This document shows, one piece after another, positions 21,005 to 31,300 of a DNA stretch of 64,000 nt. How positions within the stretch are numbered: position 1 is the stretch's first letter; each line of letters opens with the position of its first letter. Location of the stretch: NCBI GenBank assembly GCA_036023115.1, contig JAYKKT010000088.1, positions 6,393,501-6,457,500 on the forward strand, in the 5' to 3' direction. The notes under the pieces are model-generated. The model was not told the origin of the DNA. It saw only the letters and a list, made by a program, of their open reading frames with translations, and ran no database searches. The position numbers and the translations under genes are program-made. This DNA comes from Brasenia schreberi (taxonomy: Eukaryota; Streptophyta; Magnoliopsida; Nymphaeales; Cabombaceae).

Positions 21005-22114
21005 ATGGCCGCCTGTTCCAATCTCCCAATGTGGCTCTCCAAATCCCGTACCAAGAACCCCCTTTTGCCTTCCCCTTCCTCCTCCGCCTCCTCCTTCCTC
21101 CCCCATCACCACCAGAGTCGCCGGAAGCGCTCCGTCATCGTCTGTGGCCTCCGAGAGCTACGCGAGCGCATCGACTCCGTCAAGAACACCCAGAAGATCA
21201 CAGAAGCCATGAAGCTTGTCGCCGCCGCCAAGGTCCGTCGTGCCCAGGAAGCCGTCGTGAACGGCCGTCCTTTCTCCGAGACGCTTGTTGAAGTCCTCTA
21301 CAACATTAACCAGCAGCTCCAGACCGACGACATCGACGGCCCTCTGACATCCGTCCGCCCCGTTCGCAAGATCGCCCTCGTCGTTATCACCGGCGATCGC
21401 GGCCTCTGCGGTGGCTATAACAACGCCATCATCAAGAAGGCTGAGTCCCGGATGGCCGAGCTCCGCAGCCTCGGCCTTGAATTCACCCTCATCTCCGTCG
21501 GCAAGAAGGGCAATTCCTACTTCTCTCGCCGCCCTTACATCCCTGTCGACCGCTTCCTTGAAGCCGGAAACCTGCCGACGGCGAAGGAGGCGCAGGCCAT
21601 TGCCGACGACGTCTTCTCCCTCTTCGTCTCCGAAGACGTCGACAAGGTCGAACTCCTCTACACCAAGTTCGTCTCCCTGGTGAAGTCCGAGCCCGTAATT
21701 CACACTCTTCTCCCGCTCTCCCCTAAAGGAGAGATCTGCGACATCAATGGGAACTGCGTCGACGCAGCGGAGGACGAGTTGTTTCGGCTGACGACGCGCG
21801 AGGGGAAGCTTCGTGTCGAGAGGGATGTCGTCCGGTTGCCGACGCCGGAATTCTCGCCTATTCTGCAGTTCGAGCAGGACCCAGTACAGATTCTAGACGC
21901 ATTGCTGCCGTTGTATCTCAACAGCCAGATACTGAGGGCGCTGCAGGAGTCTCTTGCTAGTGAGCTCGCTGCAAGGATGAGCGCTATGAGCAACGCTACT
22001 GATAACGCTGTCGAACTCAAGCGCAACCTCTCCATCGCCTATAACCGCCAGCGGCAGGCCAAGATCACCGGCGAGATCCTCGAAATTGTCGCTGGAGCCG
22101 AGGCCCTCACGTAA
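21005..22114 (+). CDS. atpC: ATP synthase gamma chain, chloroplastic (CF1-gamma)
   Basis: An intact, intronless 369-aa frame. CF1-gamma is the rotor stalk of thylakoid ATP synthase, coupling proton flow through CFo to catalysis in CF1. Residues 1 to about 47 are rich in Ser, Pro and basic residues, a plausible stroma-directing transit peptide ending near SVIVCG. The mature part begins LRELRERIDSVKNTQKITEA, with AMKLVAAAKVRRAQEAV next. GDRGLCGGYNN is at 130-140, and the conserved C-terminal helix LNSQILRALQESLASELAAR at 305-324. Cys245 and Cys251 in EICDINGNC are the thioredoxin-regulated disulfide pair of photosynthetic gamma subunits, followed by the acidic DAAEDELF, so light-dependent redox control is expected. 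The ATG in GCACCATGGCC is the best context; the upstream frame at 20838 is leader sequence. Third-position GC is far higher than in surrounding DNA. Confidence 0.97.
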   Translation: MAACSNLPMWLSKSRTKNPLLPSPSSSASSFLPHHHQSRRKRSVIVCGLRELRERIDSVKNTQKITEAMKLVAAAKVRRAQEAVVNGRPFSETLVEVLYNINQQLQTDDIDGPLTSVRPVRKIALVVITGDRGLCGGYNNAIIKKAESRMAELRSLGLEFTLISVGKKGNSYFSRRPYIPVDRFLEAGNLPTAKEAQAIADDVFSLFVSEDVDKVELLYTKFVSLVKSEPVIHTLLPLSPKGEICDINGNCVDAAEDELFRLTTREGKLRVERDVVRLPTPEFSPILQFEQDPVQILDALLPLYLNSQILRALQESLASELAARMSAMSNATDNAVELKRNLSIAYNRQRQAKITGEILEIVAGAEALT

Positions 22115-22519
22115 ATAACCATTGATCTTTTCCTTCTCCTCCGTCTCATTTTTTCTATTGGCTCTTTCTGCGGAGCTGCGGCCACTGCTTTCTTGCTCTG
22201 TTGGTGAAGATAAAAACTTGTATGCTGGATGCTGTTTCTCTTCTTAACCTTGAGGTCAATTGGGAATGCCTTGTAAACATTCTCTGTTTTCAGTTCCGAT
22301 TTTCGCTATGTAGAAGATCATGGAATCCTTTTCTTATCTGTATTATACGTTTCTGAGCTATGTTTCCCGTTTTGGATTTCGCAACGGAGGACATGGAATC
22401 CTTTTCTATAAGGTCTATGTATGCAATATGTATTATATGTTTCCAAGCATTATATTGAAGAGACCTATTCTTCACTTTGTTGGTGACTTTGTAACTGTTG
22501 TTTATTCAAAGTTCAAATG
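22115..22519 (+). other. 3' flank of atpC
   Basis: T-rich sequence after the stop, likely 3' UTR and downstream DNA. I cannot fix a polyadenylation site. Confidence 0.5.
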
Positions 22520-22885
22520 ATGCGCGACAAACATAGAGAAGGGGATTCAACTGTGAATTTGATTCGGATTCTTAGCTTTTCGAGATTCCAATGAGATCTC
22601 AGGAAGTTGGAGCAAACATATGAAAGGAATTCAGATGTGAATTCCTATTGGATTCTTAGTTTGTGAGAATCGAAATCATATCTAAGTGGTGGGCAGATGG
22701 AGCAAACATGAGAAAGGAATTCATGTGAAATTTATTTGGATTCTTTAACTTTTCGATAATCCAAATCAGATTCTAAGTACTGGGGGCTGGAGCAAACATA
22801 AGAAAGGAGTTCATATGTGATTTAGTTTTGGATTCTTACCTTTTGAGAATCCAAATCAGTGGGAGCAAACATGAAAAAGGAATTC
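22520..22885. repeat. About 90-bp tandem repeat, roughly 4.5 copies
   Basis: The motif GGAGCAAACATGAGAAAGGA with ATTC, then a GGATTCTTA...TTTTCGAGAATCCAAATCAGA block, recurs. The GGAGCAAACA anchors are at about 22609, 22699, 22789 and 22862, with a weaker first copy near 22523. Spacing is about 86, 90, 90 and 73 bp. GGATTCTTA and GAGAATCCAAATC within each unit can pair, giving each copy a small inverted repeat. Copies differ by substitutions and small indels, so the array is not recent. Confidence 0.85.
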
Positions 22886-25373
22886 GTCTATACCAGAAGA
22901 GTCAACATCCATTCGGAGAAAACATGTTCAAATTCTCCTTGTTAATCTTTCTTCATTGTCAAGGGCAAACTGTTCCGCTGTCATGGCAAGCACGGAAAGG
23001 GTGGTGGATCTGGGTAGGTCGAATAGCTCATGGAACTGTTTAGGGTGGTTAGGTGAAGTATGTATCACGTATTCAACTTTGGATGTCCGGCGACCAAATT
23101 TTGGGTTGGGTTGTCGCCCGTCTTGGCTCAATATAGATCCGTCGCTCTGTGAGAATTATATTTACCTTTAACAGATACACTTGAGCCCTTTCTTTTTTTT
23201 CGGAAAAGCAAAGTATATTAGGTAGAGCCTTACCAGGTGTATTCAAAACAAAAGATATATACAAATTATGCATACACTAGAACCATTCAAGGAAATTCAT
23301 GACAAAGCCCTTGGTACTAGAACTATAAGTCTGGACTTATGAGCTTATAGAAATCATTGTTTCTTGTTTGATCCGTGAATAATATATATGTTTGGGTTTT
23401 TATGTAATGCGGCAGTAACAGTACTGACAAGAGATACTTGAGTTTGAGTTTTCATGCGAAACCCTTAGGTCCAGTTCTTATGTCTCACCTCCTTTATGAT
23501 GTTGACCAACACAGCCATGCATGCATTTATCTCTGCGTGCCCACGATTATCAAACACACCTCAAGGACTTTCCCACCCTCAATTCAGCTGCCCTTTGGAG
23601 AATGAGATTCAATTGAGGGAATCCAACTCAAAACAAAAACAAAAATCAGTTTGAGTATCGATTTCTGCACCTGGACACAAACTTGAGTCTTAACCCAATG
23701 GATAGTCCAAGGCCGATGGAGTTATAATACGACCAACCATTAAAATGGTTCACGCTGTTTTACCATTTTGCAACCCAAACCCGGTAGAAGTTTAAACCCG
23801 ACTTACAAGCTCAAAGACTTCTTTCATCAATCGATTTGCAGCGTTTACTCTGTCATATTTTCAGAATAACTCTCGTTTCGCGCCAAAAAAGAATAATTCT
23901 GGCCGCATTAATTCATACAGGACCACCCATAAATGAGAAAGTAGACCGTGAACCTTGCAGAGGACAGCACCATTATATTAACATCCATAATCAGTAGTAA
24001 CTGGTAAAGAAGAGTTTGGCACTCAACAGCAATGATGCCTGAAAATCAGCTCTTGAATCCAATTTTTGTTAAAATGATTGAGAGAATCAATTGAACCGAA
24101 TCAAGCGAGCTTAAGTTGACAAACTTTTAAATCAAAGGAATTAAACTTCACTGAAAATCATGAAAATTAGAACAGGAGTTGGCTGAGTTGATTACACCTA
24201 GAAATAGTTATCAGACCTATTTGATTTTGAGAACACTCTTGCTCTGCAATCAGCGACACGTTCTTCAACTACATCAAAGAGTCTAAAAACTGTGCCTAGT
24301 GACAAGCAATTTATAAAATTATTGAGACTAAATACTAGAAAACAACTCAAAATATACTAAATTTAACTTGATGAAGAACCGACACAAACGGAAGTACATA
24401 ATCTGTTGCAATTGATGCTGTCCATATGATAGGAGTAAATATTTGCTGGAACTGTGGTTCGATGCTTCATTTGCTGACCATCAATCAGATAAAAAACGAA
24501 AAGGCATCAACGGAGTTGCAACATAGTTGTGACAGATACAAGAAACCAAAAGTTTTTCAGATACGAAAACCAGATGCCACCCCTTCTCTCTGTACCCGTT
24601 ACTGATAAAGTAAATTTGAGCATAAACTTCTACCACCGAAACAGATAGAGCTTAACACATCAAGACCGACTGCTAGAGTATATCTATCATCTTTTTTTGC
24701 ATGTCTACATTCTTAACTATCTAAAAATGCAACATGTTTGGAAAACTAATAGTAATAAATGCATACCTAAATCAATATAAGCCTGATACTTCACCTGCCA
24801 AATCTCAAAAGGATCGATACACATGCCTTCATGAACAGCAAAAGTTCCTTTAGGCTTTGGCCTCAGGCATGAATTATTTCATATCAACTCAACTAGCTCA
24901 ACCCAAAGAAGAAGAAGGAAAAGAAACAAAAAATGTTTTATTAAGCTTACATCAGCCAAGCCTTTTCAAACATTTCTTGGGTCTGGTTAGAGGGTACAAC
25001 ATAAGAGCAACCTAGCTAACCCAATTGTCTTGAAGGATCATACTCTATAACGGCTACCTAATGATCTCCTTCTTCATCCAGGCTTGGCCCTCTTCATATG
25101 TAGATATAAGATGGTTATTTTCCAAGATACAATAATTTCCACATTTTTAGCCAGGTATTCAATGAGAGCTTGCATTTCCATTCTCTCGCGAAAATGAAAA
25201 CAAAGAGTAGGACACAACGAAAAGGCCACATTTTGCATTGCATAATTTGTGGATTTTTTCTCATTTACTGAAAATTTTCACTTTATTTCAGCATCTAATT
25301 CTACAAGTATTTCCGAGGCGCAAAGGCGAATCTATTCAACAAATCAGAAAAAAGCAAAACCCTAAAGAAAATT
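22886..25373. other. Intergenic DNA between atpC and the small minus-strand gene
   Basis: No gene that I can support. It contains the downstream direct repeat. The final part (about 24900-25373) may be 3' UTR of the minus-strand gene at 25374-25706. Confidence 0.45.
23365..23490 (+). repeat. Diverged direct repeat, downstream copy
   Basis: It carries GTTTGGGTTTTTATG, TTTGAGTTTTCATGC and TTAGGTCCAGTTCTTATG, matching the upstream copy at 20405-20535. Confidence 0.55.
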
Positions 25374-25706
25374 TCAATGCGCAGCCACTAACTCGCTACT
25401 GAGCAATTCCGAGATCAACTCCTCGCTGATGGCCGGCACCTTTTTAACGGCAACAAGCTTCTTTCTTTGAGGGAATTGCAGGCCGGAAGGCCGAGAAGAT
25501 GGGAAGAATGGGAAATCGTCGAGGGAGAGATGTTGGGTAGAAGCCAAAACCCTAGGAAAAGATGCGTTGGGGGTCAGATCCAAAGGTTTCCCGTGGCGGG
25601 ATCGAGAGCGCAATCTGGAATCTCGGATCTGAGCAAGGGCGCCGGGTTTGAGGAGCCTGTGGATTCTCTGTTCCCGCTCGATCTGCCTGGATGCGGATCT
25701 CAGCAT
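25374..25706 (-). CDS. Small hypothetical protein, 110 aa, basic N-terminus
   Basis: I do not recognise the family. The frame starts MLRSASRQIEREQRIHRLLK, contains SRLRSRSRHGKPLDLTPNAS, then FPRVLASTQHLSLDDFPFFP and LQFPQRKKLVAVKKVP, and ends AISEELISELLSSELVAAH with a TGA. The stretch 25,380-25,800 is much more GC-rich than its surroundings, as is typical of a plant gene's first exon. The basic, Ser/Arg-rich N-terminus followed by a short amphipathic acidic C-terminus could suit an organelle or nuclear protein, but that is inference. A GA/GT microsatellite (25905-25937) lies in the likely leader or promoter. Against it: the opposite strand is also open (25467-25808), and no homologue was checked. 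Confidence 0.5.
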   Translation of the reverse strand: MLRSASRQIEREQRIHRLLKPGALAQIRDSRLRSRSRHGKPLDLTPNASFPRVLASTQHLSLDDFPFFPSSRPSGLQFPQRKKLVAVKKVPAISEELISELLSSELVAAH

Positions 25707-26367
25707 CCTGCCGCTCGTGGAGTTATAGGTTTTAGGGTTTTGTGGTTTTGGAGGGAAGGAGGGGAAATAGCCGAGGGACAGAGAGGACAGAGACTGAGAT
25801 GGAGATAGAGATTGGGGGGATTTAAAGGCATCGCGGGTGGCGGGAAAGCGGAGGGAAAAATCTTTTCTTTCCTCTATCGCTCGTATTTCCCCCTGTTTAC
25901 GTGTGCGTGTGTGTGTGAGAGAGAGAGAGAGAGAGTCGTTGATTTTTGCAAAATTTATTCATTTGTTGCAGTGAAGTGATTAATTTACTTGGATTTGGTA
26001 ATAAAATCTGGATTTCGACTCTTTATTTTGTTAGATCCAAGATTTACTCCGGATTTGACGGGTACACGCCCAAATTACAAATACGAGCATACCTGACACA
26101 AGTGCAGCTGCGGATCTGATTAGTAAATTGGATTTGGTACTCCTTGGAGCAAATTTGAGCTTGATCCGCTCAAATATGTAGAGAGAGCTTTCAATCTTGA
26201 AAAGAAGAGCGACTTCGAGGGTTTTATTGGGGGAATAATGAAGACGGGGTTAGGCAGATTCCAACCTGTAATACAAGGGACTATACTAAGAACTTCTAAA
26301 AAAATTTGGAAGGACGCTAGTTTGGGGCGTCTATTAATACTTGTTGATACCAAAATCCAAGCGGATT
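25707..26367 (-). promoter_or_regulatory. Upstream region of the small hypothetical gene
   Basis: GC-rich to about 25860, then a GTGTGTGT/GAGAGAGA tract (25905-25937), then AT-rich DNA. No defined promoter element is visible. Confidence 0.35.
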
Positions 26368-27222
26368 ATTATCTCCACACCTCTTTTACCATTCATACAT
26401 CTTCTTTTTAAATATACCAAAATTATCTCTCATCACTTTCTCTCTCCTCTCAACTTCTCTCACCCAATTTCAGTAAGGGTCTCTCTTACCATATCTCTTT
26501 ACTCGACCTATGTTTCAATAGGTTTTAGCGTTGTCTTTTTCAGAACTTAACAATGAATATCGTTACAAATCTCTTCGAATAGAAAGAAAAAAGAAAGAAG
26601 AACCAAGAACAAGAAAAATGAAACAGAAAATGAAACAATAATGAGAAAAGAACAATAGTAAAAATTAGGAACAAAAGAAGAAAAAAAATTCAAGAAACAT
26701 ACAAAAAATAAAAAATAACGTCAAACTCGACCCGATGAGAGAAACATACCTCAGTCGTGTCTCTCCAACAAAGGAGATGCGGCTAAGGTTGCATCTCCTT
26801 TATTAGAGAGACGCGCTTGTGTTGCGTCTCGAGTAAAAAATTTGACCTCATTTTTCATTTTCATTCCGGTTTAGAATAAATCAATATACCAATAAACAAA
26901 AAAATACATCAAATCAATGAAATATCTCACCAAATCACTAAATCCTCCTCAAATTGGTCTCTTTCTCCATTTTTCTCTTCTTCTTCCTTCATTTTTTCTT
27001 TTTATCATTTTTCAATCGAATTTGAAGCACTATGAAATGGTAGATGGTTCAATATCGTGTATTGGATCGAACTTCAGGTTGTTGGTCACTGATAAAATTA
27101 TAAGGAGAGAATCTATAGAGGGAGAGAGAGATTTAAACCTTAGGGGTATCAAGGTAATTTTTAGATTTAACAGGGATAAAATAAAAATCATAATAAAAAA
27201 GTGTCAATAGTAAAAAAGGGGT
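26368..27222. mobile_element. Short MULE-like non-autonomous element (MITE-like)
   Basis: The left end reads TCTCCACACCTCTTTTACCA, then TTCATACATCTTCTTTTTAA. The right end in reverse complement reads ACACACCCCTTTTTTACTAT, then TGACACTTTTTTATTATG, an imperfect inverted repeat. Its style (CACACC..TTT.ACTATTCATACA) is like the ends of the MULE at 27240-32240, which begins only about 18 bp further on. No transposase is present. Inside are two short hairpins at 26772-26829. The exact ends and duplication are uncertain. Confidence 0.5.
26774..26830. repeat. Two adjacent short hairpins
   Basis: GGAGATGC-N10-GCATCTCC is followed about 12 bp later by GAGACGC-N9-GCGTCTC. Stems are 8 and 7 bp and both are perfect. 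Confidence 0.75.
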
Positions 27223-28929
27223 GTGTATCAATTCTAAAAGGGATATTGCTATTCATACACCTCATCATGCGATGTTTTAAAAAATACCCTTCATAGATTT
27301 TCCTTCTTCACCCCATTTTCTCCACCACCGAATCTATGTTCATCTACTTGAACTCTTCATCATTGAAAGATTGTTCATTATGATTCCATTGTCTTTGTTA
27401 TGATTGTGCTCATATCCATTACGATTTTGTCGTTTTTGAAAAGCAATTGCATGGTCTTCAAAATCAACATTTCATTTTTCTTCATTATCATCTCATTCTT
27501 TCTTTAAGGATCATGCTCAAGTCGGTATTAAAGGGATTGTGCTCACATTCATTATTAATCATCCGTGATTTTTTTATTTAAAATCAAGATTAATAAGTAT
27601 TTTCTGTTTTAAATTTTTTTGGGTGTTTATTTGTTTCACCCATGAGCTTTGGCATCAAAAGTTGGGAAAGAGGCATGTTTGGGACATACCTATCACTTGT
27701 CCCTATATCATGAATGAGTTCAATGTTTGGATATCGTAGAGCTGTATATGCCACACTGAGCTGCTTGTTGATTTAGTCATTGTCAATATATCTCAATTGA
27801 ACCATTAAGACCAATTGTAGTACATAGACTAGCAAAACTATAGTGGAGTACCATCCACAAGATGCACAATGATACTTACATAGCTCACATAACCTTAGAC
27901 TACAACACTTGGTGTGCAGGCGTCATGCTCACATGAATGTTATTTTTCATATATAAGCCGGTATGTTGCACTTACATATCCATTGTTATTAAGAGATTTT
28001 GTGCATCGATATAGACACCTCCATCTGCATCGAGAAATCACATTACAACATCACAAATGATAAATCAAGTAATGTATTAATCGTTCATTTATTCTTTATT
28101 CTATACTTTGTTTGTTGCAAGTATTCACCCATCTTTTGCTTTTGTTATAGTGTGTTGTTGATGACTTGCGAATGACGAGACTTGTGATCTAGAAAATCAT
28201 ATAGTACCATATTCAATACATTATATCGTGATATGTCCAACCTCCTTGATGATCATTATGAGAGAGTACGCAATGATGACCGACTATATGCCCGACTATG
28301 ATGAAGGATAGATGAGCTTATTTTGTATTGTATATGCAACTTAATGAATATTTATTGTATGTTACATGTAAACAAACACATTTGTTTTTCTTCCTCTATT
28401 GATTTTCGATCTTTATTTGTCATATATATATACATATATAAATATTGAACAATTGCGTTATCTCTTTCATCACATGCCAAAAAATATATATAATTAAAAT
28501 ATAGAAACAACATAATTAAGTAAGCTAGTAATCAAGATATACAATCAAAACATAGAAAGAACATGCAACTTAGTACACAAGTTGTTAATCATCATCCACA
28601 TTGTATATATTATCATTACTTGGCCTTCTTAGTTTAAAAGAATGTGTAATACGCACAGGAAAGGAAACTGTAAATCCCAATCAACAACACTATCATGTTT
28701 GTAATGCTCCTAAGATGAAAATATAAATGGCATCAAGAACCATCTAACATATGTATCTACAGAAAATATAAACAAAATAATACTCAAACTCAATATAATA
28801 TTCATCAATACAAACAAGAAAATAAACCAACTTACTGCAAGAAAATATCATCCTCATAGTACATATACTACACATGTGATATAGGTAATTAACTATGCTA
28901 ATAATTGAAGGAACATTTTTTACTCAATC

Positions 28930-29245
28930 CTTAAGAGTTGTACTAATGCAACATTTTACACCGTATCTATAACCCAACCCATATCAGACATCGACATCCA
29001 ATGCTCAGAAGGACATTCACTATCCTCCCAATATGCAATGCATTGGAGAATTGCCCCAACACCTCCCTCCTTTAGAACATATATCTTAATGTTGTGCGAC
29101 CTCCCTAAAACACACTATATGAGCTTCATTTCATGCTTCATTCTCTTCTAAAAACTCTCCAATAACATGGTATCTATAATTACCATCTTCAAGGACATTC
29201 AACCACCTATCAATATATTGACCTATAAAGAAAGATATCTATGTT
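28930..29245 (-). pseudogene. OTU-like cysteine protease module of the MULE, nucleophile replaced
   Basis: The minus strand gives DRWLNVLEDGNYRYHVIGEF, and after frame breaks GGVGAILQCIAYWEDSECPS, then EHWMSMSDMGWVIDT. Plant MULE-associated OTU-like proteins carry V.GDGNCG.RA at the catalytic loop and a later EHWM.MPDMG..I segment. Here the DGNC cysteine is Tyr (DGNY), so peptidase activity would be lost even without the stops. The match rests on motif recognition, not on a search. Confidence 0.6.
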
Positions 29246-29899
29246 TTATTGTATTTTCTAAAATCTAACATTTTGGTAGTCTTTCAGATATGGGATGCAT
29301 CAATACGTGAAGATACAAAATCCTTTGCAACATCGAATAAAGGATCAAAACTACCAGTAGAAGAAACACTACATTTAGAAGATAATCCATATGCTCACCA
29401 CAACCATGTCTTTAGCTCCTACCGGTATTTCCTCGAGTAACATCATCCCTACGTGCTCTTATGGAGACAACTCTCTTTTGGTAGATCTATTAGAAGGCCT
29501 GCCTTTAGGACACTAAAGAGGTGACTATTCCAGTGTAGTGTGATGATGATTCAAATGCTCGTCTAATAAGTCAATCAACTTACTATGCATCTTTTGTTCC
29601 TTATCTTTGCACTCAAGTGAGAAAGGATAATCTATCTCCATGTCAAGCTTCTTTCATAATGTATCAATTGAAAAAGTTGGAGACTCTCACTATTCTTGAA
29701 TAGTATATTGATCTTGTGAGCACACGACAATCTATGTGACTGCCATAGTGTATATCAACATGAATGAGGATTAATTCCTTCTATTTACATAGAACTCATT
29801 TCTTTGACAATTAGATCAAAGAGATGTCATGAGACTCTTCTCTTTAAATTTCTTATCATCCCTTATATATAATCAATATAGTGGATACTACCAGCTTAC

Positions 29900-31300
29900 G
29901 GTTCCTCAAATGACTTCTTTAGTTTCATGATCTGCAACTATATGAATGAATGGAGTTGAGTCCATATTGTATCAAACCGCCTAGTGAAACTACCGAGAAA
30001 CCTTTTAACCATACATGTACACCTTCAATCCTCTCAACCAAAACACTATAAACAATATAGGATTTGAAAAAAATATTGATTTACTTATGTAAAAACAAGC
30101 ATTCTCACTTACTGGTTAGTTGTATGAGTACCATAATGCACTATATTGTTTGTTGATGCTAAGACAATCTCCTCTTTCTATGAGCCTAATCGTTGTTTCT
30201 TAACATAAGAAAGTAAAATAAGTAAAATTTTCAATTCACCTCCATCATAGCTAATGCCTCTATATATATGCTCTCATATACTAAGTCAACAATATTGCTC
30301 CAACTACTACCAAATGTGGTAGTTATTTCTTTATTTCTATTCAACCAAGCAGTATATCTCTCAATATTATTAGCAATATGATATTTGTATAGAAAATATG
30401 CTATCTCTAAGAATATAATCTCAGTTGCATGTATAAGTGTAAAGTCCCCATCACCACAAACTATATAGGAAAATTTGTTCACCGTATATAACTCCCTAAT
30501 GCATCTCAACACCTACACATAATTATTCTCTTTTTCTATACTTATAAATGTAAATATCATAAGAAAATTCTTATTTATTGATGTAAATCCTACAACTTCC
30601 AAGAAAGGCTTCGTATGTCTGTGAAATAAACAAATAATTATCTTGTTAGTATATATGCAAGTATGAACAAATATAACAAAAAATAACTCATATATATTCA
30701 TCTTGTATTCTAATCAAACTCTAACACCTTTGGAAAAGCAGGTAATAACTTATTTGACTAAAGTTATACAAACACAATGTCACTAACAATATTCGTATCT
30801 AGTATCCTCTTGTGTCGAGTGTGGTCTTGGTGACTATCTAATGAATACAATAGCTAGTGGAGAATAGATTGACCACCCATATTCTTTTCTATTTTTCATC
30901 CTCATATTGTAAATGTGTCTTACTATACTAAAATTTATATCATTAAGATGCTTCAATTGTGATAAATATGCTTTGGCTTACAATGACTTTTGCTCATCCT
31001 CTTTTGTCATACTATACTCACCATTATTAAATCTACTTGTAAATGTATATTCTTCCAAATACAAGGTTAGAGGGTGATTATGTGTACTATTAACTACATT
31101 CAATCTTTACAAATCATCAGTTTCACTCTCTCCTATAAAGTAAGAATGGACACTCACCTTCTTCGTATCAATCCATCGACAACTTTCAATACCAACTTTT
31201 TTCTTGCTCTTGTATTTTCCACTTCTCTTACATCCAATCCATACTTTGCTTCTCGTACCTTTACTTTTTTGATCGAGAATTGTGCTTCTTCCCAATATCT
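29900..31300 (-). pseudogene. MULE transposase, decayed
   Basis: Minus-strand pieces follow MULE order. A FAR1/GCM1-like N-terminal region is at 31295-31050 (SKVWIGCKRSGKYKSKKK ... ESCRW). An IVRHIYNMRMKNR-like segment follows at about 30950. The transposase core is at 30620-30231: KPFLEVVGFTSINKNF, IFTFISIEKENNYVW, LRCIRELYTVN, CGDGDFTLIHATEIIF, then a YHIANNIERY segment. A later DTIWTQLHSFI-like segment lies near 29920. The V.D.D of MULE transposases corresponds to VCGDGDF. In-frame stops and shifts make it non-functional. Confidence 0.75.

Noticed and set aside
20838..21212. 124-aa plus-strand frame overlapping the atpC start
   Set aside because: It runs through the CT tract and leader in a different frame from atpC. 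It is proline/serine low-complexity, so a shadow.
21158..21703. 181-aa minus-strand frame opposite atpC
   Set aside because: Antisense shadow caused by the high GC3 of atpC; no family features.
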